A stretch of 29,649 bases of DNA from Xanthomonas translucens pv. translucens DSM 18974 (GTDB lineage Bacteria > Pseudomonadota > Gammaproteobacteria > Xanthomonadales > Xanthomonadaceae), in the NCBI RefSeq assembly GCF_000331775.1, contig NZ_CAPJ01000035.1, positions 1-29,649 on the forward strand. Reading direction: 5' to 3'. Within the stretch, counting starts at the first letter, position 1. Each line of letters starts with the position of its first letter. Below the pieces are notes generated by a model. That model was not told the DNA's origin. It ran no database searches and saw only the letters and a list, made by a program, of their open reading frames with translations. Both the position numbers and the translations under genes were made by a program. Of the stretch, positions 5,648 through 13,649 are shown piece by piece.

Positions 5648-8623
5648 ATGAAGCACCCCCGACGTTCCGCGCGGCCCGCGCCCAAGCTGTTGAGTTGCGC
5701 TCTGGCCAGTTGTCTGTTGCTTGGCGCCGCACCGGCGCTCGCGCAGAGCACCGGTGGGACCATCCGTGGCCAGGTCATGGTCGATTCCGTGCCGGCCACC
5801 GCGGCGCAGGTCACCGCCACCAACCTGGCCACCGGCCTGACCCGCAGCGTGCAGGTCAGCAACGGGGTGTACGCCGTTGGCGGCTTGCCGCCGGGTTCCT
5901 ACCGTATCGACGTCGCCGCCAATGGCCAGACCACCTCGCAGAATGTCACCGTGCAGGTTGGCCAGGTGGCGACGCTGAACCTGGGGGTGGGCGGCGAGGC
6001 AGCCACCGCGACTGCCGGCGACGCCACCACGCTCGGCGCGGTCAACGTCACCGCGCCGGCGCTGGTGGAAACCCGTACCTCGGAGAATGCCACCTATATC
6101 TCCAACAAGCTGATCGAGTCGCTGCCGCGCGCGACCCGCAACTTCCTGGAACTGGCCGATACCGTGCCGGGCGTGCAGTTCAGCCGCGACGGCCAGGGCA
6201 ACACGACGATGCGCTCCGGCGCCACCTCGGCCAACGGAACTAACGTCTTCATCGACGGAGTCAGCCAGAAGAACTATGTGCTCACCGGCGGCGTCAGCGG
6301 CCAGGACTCCAGCCGCGGCAACCCGTTCCCGCAGTCGGCGATCGGCGAGTACAAGGTCATCACCTCCAACTACAAGGCCGAGTTCGACCAGCTCAGCAGC
6401 GCCGCGGTGGTCGCGGCCACGCGCTCGGGCGGCAACGCCTTCGAAGGCAGCTTCTTCTGGGACTACACCAACGACAAGTGGCGCAAGCCCAGCCCGCTGG
6501 AAGAACGCGACGGCAAGCGCGACGAGTTCAAGGAAGAGCAGTACGGCGCCACCTTCAGCGGCCCGATCCTCAAGGACGTGGCGCACTTCTTCGTGGCCTA
6601 CGAGGCCAAGGAATACGTGACCCCGGGCGTGGTCCAGGCCGGTTCGATCTATCGCGACCGTGTCGACGAACTACCGGCCAACCTGCGGTCGCAAATCGGC
6701 ACCTATCCGCAGCCCTTCAAGGAAGACCTGTACTTCGGCAAGCTCGACTGGACCATCGGCGAGAACCACTACTTCGAGCTCAGCGGCAAGTACCGCAAGG
6801 AAAGCTCGATCGACGGCATCGACGGCACCGACGCTGCGTCGTATGCGACCGATACCTACCAGGAAGACAAGCGCGCAGATCTGCGCTACCAGTTCACCTA
6901 CGGTCGCATCATCAACGATGCGCACGTGACCTATGAGAATTCCTTCGTCAATCCGCAGGCGGTCAACGGCGGACTCGGCTACAACCTGATGTACTACCCG
7001 GCCGACGGCAATCCGGACACCATCCTCAGCGCCGGCGCCGGCTCCAACTACCAGCGCAAGGGCCAGAAGGGCGTGGGCCTGCAGGACGACCTGACCTTCC
7101 AGGACCTGCAGTGGAACGGCACGCACACGCTGAAGATGGGCGTGAAGTACAAGGACGTGGAACTCAACACGCTGCAGCAGATCCCGTACAACCCGCAGTT
7201 CTACTACAACATCCTGACCAGCACCGAGGTTCCCTACCAGGTGCAGTTCGGAGATGCGGTCGCCGGCACCAGCGGCGGCAACGCCATCTCCAAGAACAAG
7301 CAGTACGGCATGTACCTGCAGGACGATTGGGAGGTCGACGAACACCTGACCCTGAATCTGGGCGTGCGCTGGGACTACGAGAAGACCCCGTCGTTCCTGA
7401 ACTTCCAGACCCCGGGCGACGTCAGATCGGCGCTGTTGAACTGGAGCAACCTGGACAACGCCGACTACAACATCCGCAACTACATCAGCACCGGCAACAA
7501 CCGCAAGGCGTTCAAGGATGCCTGGCAGCCGCGACTGGGCTTTTCCTACGATCTGGCGGGCGACCAGCGCCACGTGATCTTCGGCGGCGCTGGCCGTGCC
7601 TACGACCGCAACATCTTCGACTACCTGTCGCTGGAGCAGCTCAACGGCAGCTTCCGTTCCTATACCTACTACTTCCAGTCGGCAGCCAATCCATGCCGCG
7701 GCCAGCCATGCCTGGGCTGGGATCCGGCGTACCTGGATCCGGCCGCGTTGCAGGCCCTGGTGGCCGGCGGTGGCGCCGGCAGCGGTCGCGAGATCTACCT
7801 GATCGACAACGACATCAAGACCCCGTACTCGGACCAGTTCAGCCTGGGCATGCGCAATGCGGTGGATCTGTGGGGCAATCAGTGGAACACCGAGGTCACG
7901 CTGTCGCACATCGCCAGCCATGACGGCTTCGCGTTCATGCTCGGCAACCGCCGCGCCGACGGTTCGTTCTTCGCCCCCGGCACCGTCTATGGCGCGCCGT
8001 TCGGCGAAGGCCCGGACGGCTTCGGCAGCGTGCTGCTCGGCACCAATGCGCTGGAGACGCGCAACGATTCCCTCGGGCTGAAGATCGACAAGCCGTACAC
8101 CGCCAAATCCGGCTGGGGCGTGACCGTGGCCTACACCTTCAGCAATGCCAAGGAGAACCGCAAGTTCGGCGAGCACTATTCGCTCGACTACCCGAGCATC
8201 GGCGGCTACGGCTGGCACCAGGCCGCCGGCGTGCCCAAGCATCGCCTGGTCGCCACTGCGATCTACGATCTGCCGTGGGACATCACCCTGTCCGGCAAGC
8301 TGACCCTGTCCACGCCCACGCCGTTTTACGGCACCAACTGCCTGGCCGGCAACGACCAGTGCAGCATCATCGAGTTCACCCCGGACCGCAGCATCGGCTA
8401 CAAGGATCTGAGCCTGACCTTGAACAAGCAGTGGGATACCGGCAGCAACGTCAAGTTCAACGTCCGTGCCGATGTGCTCAATGTGTTCAACTGGATCAAC
8501 TACAACTCCTACGGCGCCAATACCGGGACCGCCACCGATCCGGACACCGCGTATGGCACCACCGATTACCAGATCTATGGTCAGATGCGCACGTTCCGGC
8601 TGTCGTTCGGCCTGAATTGGTAA
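5648..8623 (+). CDS. Oar-like TonB-dependent outer-membrane receptor (carbohydrate uptake)
   Basis: This is a 991-residue outer-membrane receptor. A signal peptide is followed by cleavage after about A32 (LLGAAPALA/Q). Residues 36-110 form a carboxypeptidase-regulatory-like beta-sandwich (GGTIRGQVMV...GSYRIDVAANGQ), typical of Oar-type receptors. A plug domain follows from about 155 (LIESLPRATRNFLELADTVPG, NVFIDGVSQKN). The rest is the 22-strand barrel with many aromatic/Gly strands, ending in FRLSFGLNW, an aromatic C-terminus fitting the BAM signal. ATG 5648 is chosen because a GGAGG site lies 10 bp upstream and the signal peptide begins there; the frame is open further 5'. The gene sits between a LacI-type regulator and a secreted glycosidase operon, so it probably imports an oligosaccharide using TonB energy. 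No copy of the operator was found directly in front of it, so it may be transcribed with the regulator. Confidence 0.92.
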   Translation: MKHPRRSARPAPKLLSCALASCLLLGAAPALAQSTGGTIRGQVMVDSVPATAAQVTATNLATGLTRSVQVSNGVYAVGGLPPGSYRIDVAANGQTTSQNVTVQVGQVATLNLGVGGEAATATAGDATTLGAVNVTAPALVETRTSENATYISNKLIESLPRATRNFLELADTVPGVQFSRDGQGNTTMRSGATSANGTNVFIDGVSQKNYVLTGGVSGQDSSRGNPFPQSAIGEYKVITSNYKAEFDQLSSAAVVAATRSGGNAFEGSFFWDYTNDKWRKPSPLEERDGKRDEFKEEQYGATFSGPILKDVAHFFVAYEAKEYVTPGVVQAGSIYRDRVDELPANLRSQIGTYPQPFKEDLYFGKLDWTIGENHYFELSGKYRKESSIDGIDGTDAASYATDTYQEDKRADLRYQFTYGRIINDAHVTYENSFVNPQAVNGGLGYNLMYYPADGNPDTILSAGAGSNYQRKGQKGVGLQDDLTFQDLQWNGTHTLKMGVKYKDVELNTLQQIPYNPQFYYNILTSTEVPYQVQFGDAVAGTSGGNAISKNKQYGMYLQDDWEVDEHLTLNLGVRWDYEKTPSFLNFQTPGDVRSALLNWSNLDNADYNIRNYISTGNNRKAFKDAWQPRLGFSYDLAGDQRHVIFGGAGRAYDRNIFDYLSLEQLNGSFRSYTYYFQSAANPCRGQPCLGWDPAYLDPAALQALVAGGGAGSGREIYLIDNDIKTPYSDQFSLGMRNAVDLWGNQWNTEVTLSHIASHDGFAFMLGNRRADGSFFAPGTVYGAPFGEGPDGFGSVLLGTNALETRNDSLGLKIDKPYTAKSGWGVTVAYTFSNAKENRKFGEHYSLDYPSIGGYGWHQAAGVPKHRLVATAIYDLPWDITLSGKLTLSTPTPFYGTNCLAGNDQCSIIEFTPDRSIGYKDLSLTLNKQWDTGSNVKFNVRADVLNVFNWINYNSYGANTGTATDPDTAYGTTDYQIYGQMRTFRLSFGLNW

Positions 8624-8636
8624 GCAGCGACATCAA

Positions 8637-8664
8637 GGCCGCCCCGGAAGGTTCCGGGGCGGCC
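8637..8664 (+). terminator. Strong GC hairpin after the receptor gene
   Basis: A perfect 13-bp stem (GGCCGCCCCGGAA pairing with TTCCGGGGCGGCC) with a 2-nt loop starts 13 bp after the receptor stop. No T-run follows, so it is either a weak/Rho-assisted terminator or a 3'-end stabiliser. It separates the receptor transcript from the operator-controlled lipoprotein/ABC operon. Confidence 0.45.
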
Positions 8665-8704
8665 GCAGCAGCAGGTCCCGGAATGGGATAGTTTCAACCG
8701 CGTA

Positions 8705-8718
8705 TGTAAGCGATTTCA
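8705..8718 (+). promoter_or_regulatory. LacI-type operator before the GH144-like/ABC operon
   Basis: TGTAAGCGATTTCA matches TGNAANCGNTTNCA and is the most symmetric of the three copies in the window. It ends 16 bp before the ATG of the lipoprotein gene, so a bound repressor would block initiation or early elongation. Confidence 0.78.
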
Positions 8719-8734
8719 CAGGGGTGTCGAAAGC

Positions 8735-10357
8735 ATGAAACTGGGCAGCGTCGCACGCTCACCATTGGTCCTGCTGCTGGCGGCGGCAACGCTGCTGGCA
8801 TCCTGCAAGAAAACCGAGGAGCCCTCCGTTGCGGACAAGAAGCCGGCAAAAGTGATCCTGATCGAAGCCGAACTCCCCCCCAAACTGGTCAAGCCCGAAT
8901 TGCCGCCGCTGTTCGACGACATCGAACGGCGCACCTTCCAGTTCTTCTGGGACACCACCAACGAGCAGAACGGCATGGCGGTGGATCGTTACCCGTCGCG
9001 CCCGTTCGCCAGCATCGCCTCGGTCGGTTTCGCGCTCACCGTCTATCCGATCGGTTACGAGAACGGCTGGATCAGCCGCGAGCAGGCGGTGCAGCGCACC
9101 CTGACCACGCTGCGTTTCCTGCGCGACGTGCCGGTCGGCCCGCAGCGCACCGGCCGTGCCGGCTACAAGGGCTTCTACTACCACTTCCTGGACATGCAGA
9201 AGGGCCTGCGCTACGACCAGTGGGTGGAGCTGTCGAGCGTGGACACCGCGCTGTTGATGATGGGCGTGCTGTTCGCGCAGTCCTACTACGAGGGCGACAG
9301 CGCCGACGAAAAGGAGATCCGCCAGATCGCCGACACGCTGTATCGGCGCGTGGACTGGAAGTGGATGCAGCAGCGCACGCCGCTGATCACGATGGGCTGG
9401 TACCCCGAGCGCGGCTTCATCCAGCACGACTGGATGGGCTACAACGAAGGCATGATGGTCTACCTGCTGGCGCTGGGCTCGCCGACCCATCCGGTGGAAC
9501 CGGATGCGTGGCTGGAGTGGACCCGCACCTACAACAAGGACTGGGGCGTGTACTACGGCCAGGAATACCTGGCGTTCGGGCCGTTGTTCGCGCACCAGTA
9601 CAACCACGTCTGGATCGACTTCCGCGACATCCAGGATCAGTATATGCGCGAGCACGGCATCGACTACTTCCTCAACAGCCGCCGCGCCACGCTCGCCCAG
9701 CGCGAGTACGCCATCGACAACCCGATGAAGTGGAAGGAGTACGGCGAGAACGTGTGGGGCCTGACCGCCAGCGACGGCCCGCAGAACACCACCCAGGACT
9801 ACCGCGGCGAACAGCGCCAGTTCTTCCACTACCGTACCCGCGGCGCCGGATTGTTCGAAGCCTTCGACGACGGCACCATCGCGCCGACCGCGGCGGTGTC
9901 CTCGGTCGTGTTCGCGCCGGAAGTGGTGATCCCGGCGACGCAGGAGATGCACAAGCGCTTCGGCGACTACATCTATTCCAGCTACGGTTTCCTGGATTCG
10001 TTCAATCCCAGCTTCAACTACGATATCCCGCTCAAGACCGGGCGCATGCTGCCCAATCGCGGCTGGGTCGCTGGCGACTACATCGGCATCGACCAGGGCG
10101 CGATCGTCACCATGATCGCCAACTACCGCAACGAGTTCGTCTGGAACGTGATGAAGAAGAACAAGTACCTGCGTGCCGGCCTGGAGCGCGCCGGCTTCAG
10201 CGGCGGCTGGCTGACCCCGGAAGGCGAGGCCCCGCCGGTGCCGAAGAAGGACGAGCAGGCCGCCACGGCCCGCGCGCTGGGCATCGCCGAGTCGCGTGCC
10301 GCCTCCGCCGAGGCGCAGCCCAATCCCGTGCAACGCCAACCGCAGAATCCGCAATGA
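8735..10357 (+). CDS. Lipoprotein glycosidase of the PF10091 'glycoamylase' / GH144-like family
   Basis: This is a 540-residue exported lipoprotein. The signal peptide ends in a lipobox LLASC with the lipidated Cys at 24, followed by KK. The catalytic region (about 55-490) has the family's six-hairpin landmarks: RRTFQFFWDTTNEQNGMAVDR, SIASVGFALTVYPIGYENGWI, a WVELSSVDTALLMMGVLF segment, WYPERGFIQHDWMGYNEGMM, and NVWGLTASDGP further on. Characterised members of GH144, which carry this Pfam domain, are endo- or exo-beta-1,2-glucanases. The name 'glucoamylase' is historical, so starch activity should not be assumed. Length and order are normal, with a Pro/Ala/Gln-rich tail after about 500. The stop overlaps the next gene by ATGA, coupling hydrolase and binding-protein synthesis. 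The role is inferred: cleavage of a receptor-imported beta-glucan in the periplasm or at the outer membrane. Confidence 0.85.
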   Translation: MKLGSVARSPLVLLLAAATLLASCKKTEEPSVADKKPAKVILIEAELPPKLVKPELPPLFDDIERRTFQFFWDTTNEQNGMAVDRYPSRPFASIASVGFALTVYPIGYENGWISREQAVQRTLTTLRFLRDVPVGPQRTGRAGYKGFYYHFLDMQKGLRYDQWVELSSVDTALLMMGVLFAQSYYEGDSADEKEIRQIADTLYRRVDWKWMQQRTPLITMGWYPERGFIQHDWMGYNEGMMVYLLALGSPTHPVEPDAWLEWTRTYNKDWGVYYGQEYLAFGPLFAHQYNHVWIDFRDIQDQYMREHGIDYFLNSRRATLAQREYAIDNPMKWKEYGENVWGLTASDGPQNTTQDYRGEQRQFFHYRTRGAGLFEAFDDGTIAPTAAVSSVVFAPEVVIPATQEMHKRFGDYIYSSYGFLDSFNPSFNYDIPLKTGRMLPNRGWVAGDYIGIDQGAIVTMIANYRNEFVWNVMKKNKYLRAGLERAGFSGGWLTPEGEAPPVPKKDEQAATARALGIAESRAASAEAQPNPVQRQPQNPQ

Positions 10358-11667
10358 GCGCATTGCCGAGGATGCGCCGCTGGGCGACGCTGGGCGTGCT
10401 GGTGCTGGCCGTGTGCGGTTGCGCGCGCGCGCCGCAGGGCGAGGTGGTGCGGTTCTGGGCGATGGGCCGCGAGGCCGAGGTGGTGGCCGAGCTGATCCCC
10501 GAGTTCGAGAAGGAACATCCCGGCATCCACGTCGATATCCAGAACATCCCGTGGACCGCCGCGCACGAAAAGCTGCTGACTGCGTTCGCCGCCGACGGGC
10601 TGCCGGACGTGTGCCAGCTCGGCAACACCTGGATTCCCGAGTTCGCCGCGCTGGACACGCTGCAGCCGCTGCAGCCCTACGTGGATAAATCCAAGGTGAT
10701 CGATCCGAAGGACTACTTCGCAGGCATCTGGGACACCAGCGTCATCGACGGCCAGCTGTACGGGGTGCCGTGGTACGTGGACACGCGCCTGCTGTTCTAC
10801 CGCAAGGACATGCTCAGGGACGCCGGCGTGGAAAAACTGCCGCAGACCTGGGCCGAGTGGGAACAGGCCATGGCCGCGGTGAAGCGGCACGTTGGGCCCA
10901 AGCGCTATGCGATCCTGATGCCGATCAACGAATTCGAGCAGCAGCTGTCGCTGGGCCTGCAGCTGAATGATCCGCTGCTGCGCGACCACAACAACTACGG
11001 CAACTTCCGCAGCCCCGGTTTCCGCAAGGCGCTGGGCTTCTACGCCAACATGTTCGAGCAGGGCTGGGCACCGAAGATGTCCGAAACCCAGATCTCCAAC
11101 GTCTGGGACGAGTTCTTCAACGGCTTCTACGCGTTCTACATCTCCGGGCCGTGGAATATCCGCGAGTTCCGCAAGCTGGAGCCGGCGGCGCTGAAAGGGC
11201 AGTGGGGCACGATGCCGTTGCCCGGTCCCGACGGCCCGGGTGCCGGCATCGCCGGCGGCACCAGCCTGGTGATCTTCCGCAAGTCGCAGCAGAAGGACGC
11301 GGCGTGGAAGCTGATCGAGTTCCTGTCGCGGCCGCAGACCCAGGCGCGTTTCCATGCGCTGATCGGCGACATGCCGCCGCGGCGCAGCACCTGGGAATAT
11401 CCGTCGCTGGCCAACGATCCATTGGCGCACGCGTTCCGCGACCAGCTGGAGCGGGTCAAGCCGGCGCCGAAGGTACTGGAGTGGGAGCGCATCGTGCAGG
11501 AAATGCGGCTGGTCACCGAGCGTGTGGTGCGCGGCGGCGAAAGCCAGGAGAAGGCGGTGCAGGACCTGGACAAGCGCGTGGACGAAATCCTGGAGAAGCG
11601 GCGCTGGATCTACCAGCAGCAGCATCCGCAGGCCGCGGCGGCGCCGGCTGCGGGAGCGGCGCCATGA
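10354..11667 (+). CDS. ABC sugar importer, substrate-binding lipoprotein (MalE/UgpB class)
   Basis: This is a 437-residue solute-binding protein of the carbohydrate-uptake class 1 (family 1) type. A lipoprotein signal is present, with LAVC or VCGC as possible lipoboxes (Cys 21 or 23), so it should be membrane-anchored in the periplasm. The family signature VVRFWAMGREAEVVAELIPEFEKEHPGIHV starts at about 31. KLLTAFAADGLPDVCQLGNTW, YGVPWYVDTRLLFYRKDML and the closing domain with FYISGPWNIREF follow. The last 15 residues are Gln/Ala/Pro-rich. It overlaps both neighbours by ATGA, with the glycosidase upstream and the permease downstream. The substrate is not known; the neighbourhood suggests the oligosaccharides released by the upstream lipoprotein. 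It is not obviously the maltose protein despite the MalE label. Confidence 0.92.
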   Translation: MSALPRMRRWATLGVLVLAVCGCARAPQGEVVRFWAMGREAEVVAELIPEFEKEHPGIHVDIQNIPWTAAHEKLLTAFAADGLPDVCQLGNTWIPEFAALDTLQPLQPYVDKSKVIDPKDYFAGIWDTSVIDGQLYGVPWYVDTRLLFYRKDMLRDAGVEKLPQTWAEWEQAMAAVKRHVGPKRYAILMPINEFEQQLSLGLQLNDPLLRDHNNYGNFRSPGFRKALGFYANMFEQGWAPKMSETQISNVWDEFFNGFYAFYISGPWNIREFRKLEPAALKGQWGTMPLPGPDGPGAGIAGGTSLVIFRKSQQKDAAWKLIEFLSRPQTQARFHALIGDMPPRRSTWEYPSLANDPLAHAFRDQLERVKPAPKVLEWERIVQEMRLVTERVVRGGESQEKAVQDLDKRVDEILEKRRWIYQQQHPQAAAAPAAGAAP

Positions 11668-12545
11668 AGCGCGGTTCCCTGGTCGGCTGGCTGTTCGCCG
11701 GGCCGGCGCTGATCGTGATCGGCGTGTTCTTCGGCCTGCCGGTGTTGTCGGCGCTGGCGCTGAGCCTCACCGACTTCGACCTGTACGCGCTGGCCGACAG
11801 CAACCATCTGCGCTTCGTCGGCTTCGGCAACTACATCGCGTTGCTGCAGACGCAGATGTTCTGGAAGTCGTTGTGGAACACCACCTACTTCGTCATCGTC
11901 GGCGTGCCGCTGTCGATCGGCGCCTCGCTGGGCGCGGCGCTGCTGCTGAACGCGCCGGTGGCGCGCTTCAAGCCGCTGTTCCGCACCGCGTTGTTCGCGC
12001 CGGTGGTGACCACGCTGGTGGCGGTGGCGGTGATCTGGCGCTATCTGTTCCACACCAGCTACGGCCTGGTCAACTACGGCCTGAGCCATCTGGGCATCGG
12101 CCCGATCGACTGGCTCGGCGACCCGCACTGGGCGATGCCGACGATCATGCTGTTCGCGGTGTGGAAAAACTTCGGCTACAACATGGTGATCTTCCTGGCC
12201 GGCCTGCAGGGCATCCCGCAGGACCTGTACGAGGCCGCGCGCATCGATGGGGCGTCGAAGTGGCGGCAGTTCCTGCACATCACCCTGCCGATGCTGGGGC
12301 CGGTGCTGCTGGTGGTCGGGGTGATCACCGTCTCCGGCTATTTCCAGCTGTTCGCCGAACCCTACGTGATGACCCGCGGCGACCCGCTGCAAAGCACGGT
12401 CAGCGTGCTGTACTTCATGTTCGAGGAAGGCTTCAAGTGGTGGAACCTCGGCCGCGCGTCGGCGGTGGCGTTCCTGCTGTTCCTGATCATCCTGGGAGTG
12501 ACCTCCGTGATGCTGCGCTTCGGCCGCAAGAAGGACCTGGTATGA
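11664..12545 (+). CDS. ABC sugar importer, permease 1 (MalF/UgpA type)
   Basis: This is a 293-residue inner-membrane permease with about six transmembrane helices, beginning GWLFAGPALIVIGVFFGLPV. The cytoplasmic EAA loop that docks the ATPase is complete: EAARIDGASKWRQFLHITLP at about 191-210, matching EAA-x3-G-x9-I-x-LP. It lacks the long N-terminal extension of enteric MalF, as usual for CUT1 permeases outside enterics. It begins in an ATGA overlap with the binding-protein gene and ends in another with the second permease, so the three are cotranslated. It forms the heterodimeric channel with the next gene product. The energising ATPase is probably the one at 23388-24512. Confidence 0.94.
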   Translation: MKRGSLVGWLFAGPALIVIGVFFGLPVLSALALSLTDFDLYALADSNHLRFVGFGNYIALLQTQMFWKSLWNTTYFVIVGVPLSIGASLGAALLLNAPVARFKPLFRTALFAPVVTTLVAVAVIWRYLFHTSYGLVNYGLSHLGIGPIDWLGDPHWAMPTIMLFAVWKNFGYNMVIFLAGLQGIPQDLYEAARIDGASKWRQFLHITLPMLGPVLLVVGVITVSGYFQLFAEPYVMTRGDPLQSTVSVLYFMFEEGFKWWNLGRASAVAFLLFLIILGVTSVMLRFGRKKDLV

Positions 12546-13378
12546 GCCGCGAAATCGGTGCGTCGCGCTGGAACACGCTGCTGGTCAACGGCGGGCTGCT
12601 GGTGCTGGCACTGGTCAGCCTGGCGCCGCTGCTGTGGATGGTGTCGGTGTCGTTCATGCCGGCCGGGCAGGCGAGCCGCTTCCCGCCGCCGATGCTGCCG
12701 ACCGGCCCGACCCTGGCCAACTACGGCGAGCTGTTCTCGCGCACCGGCATGGCCCGCAACTTCGCCAACAGCCTGCTGGTGTCGTGCGCGATCACCTTCG
12801 GCTCGCTGCTGATCAACACCATGGCCGGCTACGCCTTCGCCAAGCTGCGCTTCGTCGGCAAGGAACGGATCTTCCAGGTGCTGCTGGCGGCGCTGGTGAT
12901 CCCGGCGCAGGTGGCGATGCTGCCGCTGTTCCTGCTGATGAAGCAGCTGCACCTGGTCAACAACTTCGGTGGGGTGGTGGTGCCGGCGCTGGCGACCGTG
13001 TTCGGCATCTTCCTGGTGCGGCAGTATGCGCGCTCGATCCCGGACGAACTGCTGGAGGCCGCGCGCATCGACGGCGCCGGCGAGCTGCGCATCTTCTTCC
13101 AGATCGTGCTGCCGATGCTCAAGCCGGTGCTGGTGACGTTGACCATCTTCACCTTCATGGCCGCGTGGAACGACTTCATGTGGCCGCTGATCGTGCTCAC
13201 CGACCAGGAGCACTACACCTTGCCGGTGGCCTTGGCGGCGCTGTCGCGCGAGCACATCATGGACGTGGAAATGATGATGGCCGGCGCGGTGGTGACGGTG
13301 ATCCCGGTACTGGCGCTGTTCTTGGCGCTGCAGCGTTACTACATCCAGGGACTGCTATTGGGTAGCGTTAAGGGGTGA
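12542..13378 (+). CDS. ABC sugar importer, permease 2 (MalG/UgpE type)
   Basis: This is a 278-residue partner permease with six predicted membrane segments. Landmarks are LAPLLWMVSVSFMP near 25-38, GYAFAKLRF, and an EAA loop EAARIDGAGELRIFFQIVLP at about 173-192, followed by FMAAWNDFMWPLIVL, characteristic of MalG-type subunits. It starts in an ATGA overlap with the first permease. A hairpin immediately follows the stop, and no further overlapping gene follows, so this is the end of the tightly coupled unit glycosidase-binding protein-permease-permease. The next hydrolase lies 271 bp away behind a REP-like element. Confidence 0.94.
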   Translation: MSREIGASRWNTLLVNGGLLVLALVSLAPLLWMVSVSFMPAGQASRFPPPMLPTGPTLANYGELFSRTGMARNFANSLLVSCAITFGSLLINTMAGYAFAKLRFVGKERIFQVLLAALVIPAQVAMLPLFLLMKQLHLVNNFGGVVVPALATVFGIFLVRQYARSIPDELLEAARIDGAGELRIFFQIVLPMLKPVLVTLTIFTFMAAWNDFMWPLIVLTDQEHYTLPVALAALSREHIMDVEMMMAGAVVTVIPVLALFLALQRYYIQGLLLGSVKG

Positions 13379-13415
13379 GCGGACGCGCTTGCGAGCCACT
13401 GGCTCGCGCGTCCGC
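13379..13415 (+). terminator. Hairpin directly after the second permease gene
   Basis: Two stacked stems begin at the base after the TGA: GCGGACGC (13379-13386) pairs with GCGTCCGC (13408-13415), and inside it GCGAGCC pairs with GGCTCGC around an ACT loop. There is no T-run, so it is a candidate Rho-assisted terminator or mRNA-end stabiliser. Confidence 0.45.
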
Positions 13416-13554
13416 GAACGCATCGGTCATGGATGGCCGGGCCGGCGTATCCGTAGCCAGTATGCTGCGCCATGGACGGCATGGGGAATGCGCGAGTGTG
13501 CGAGCGCGCTTGCGTCGCTCGGCGCTGAACTGCCGGCCATGCGGAGGATGTAGC

Positions 13555-13618
13555 TGTAGGAGGGGCTTCAGCCCCGACGCCTTGCCGGGACAGCGTCGGG
13601 GCTGAAACACCTCCTACA
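13555..13618. repeat. REP-like extragenic palindrome
   Basis: Two 26-nt arms (13555-13580 and 13593-13618) are inverted copies with two mismatches around a 12-nt loop. The outer ends read TGTAGGAG and CTCCTACA, and the inner parts CAGCCCCGACGC and GCGTCGGGGCTG. Elements of the form TGTAGGAGCGGCTTCAGC are, from memory, common REP sequences of Xanthomonas and Pseudomonas, mobilised by RAYT transposases; no RAYT gene lies in this window. It sits 31 bp before the first ATG of the large hydrolase gene. Confidence 0.75.
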
Positions 13619-13649
13619 AAAAGCCAACGACACAACGGGAACGAGGTTC

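Noticed and set aside
3942..5732. Minus-strand open frame across bolA and the regulator gene
   Set aside because: It crosses the AT-rich regulatory region and the operator and shows no family features; the plus-strand genes are certain.
8735..10357. Starch-degrading glucoamylase (GH15)
   Set aside because: The 'glucoamylase' label of this domain is historical; the sequence matches the PF10091/GH144 type, not GH15.
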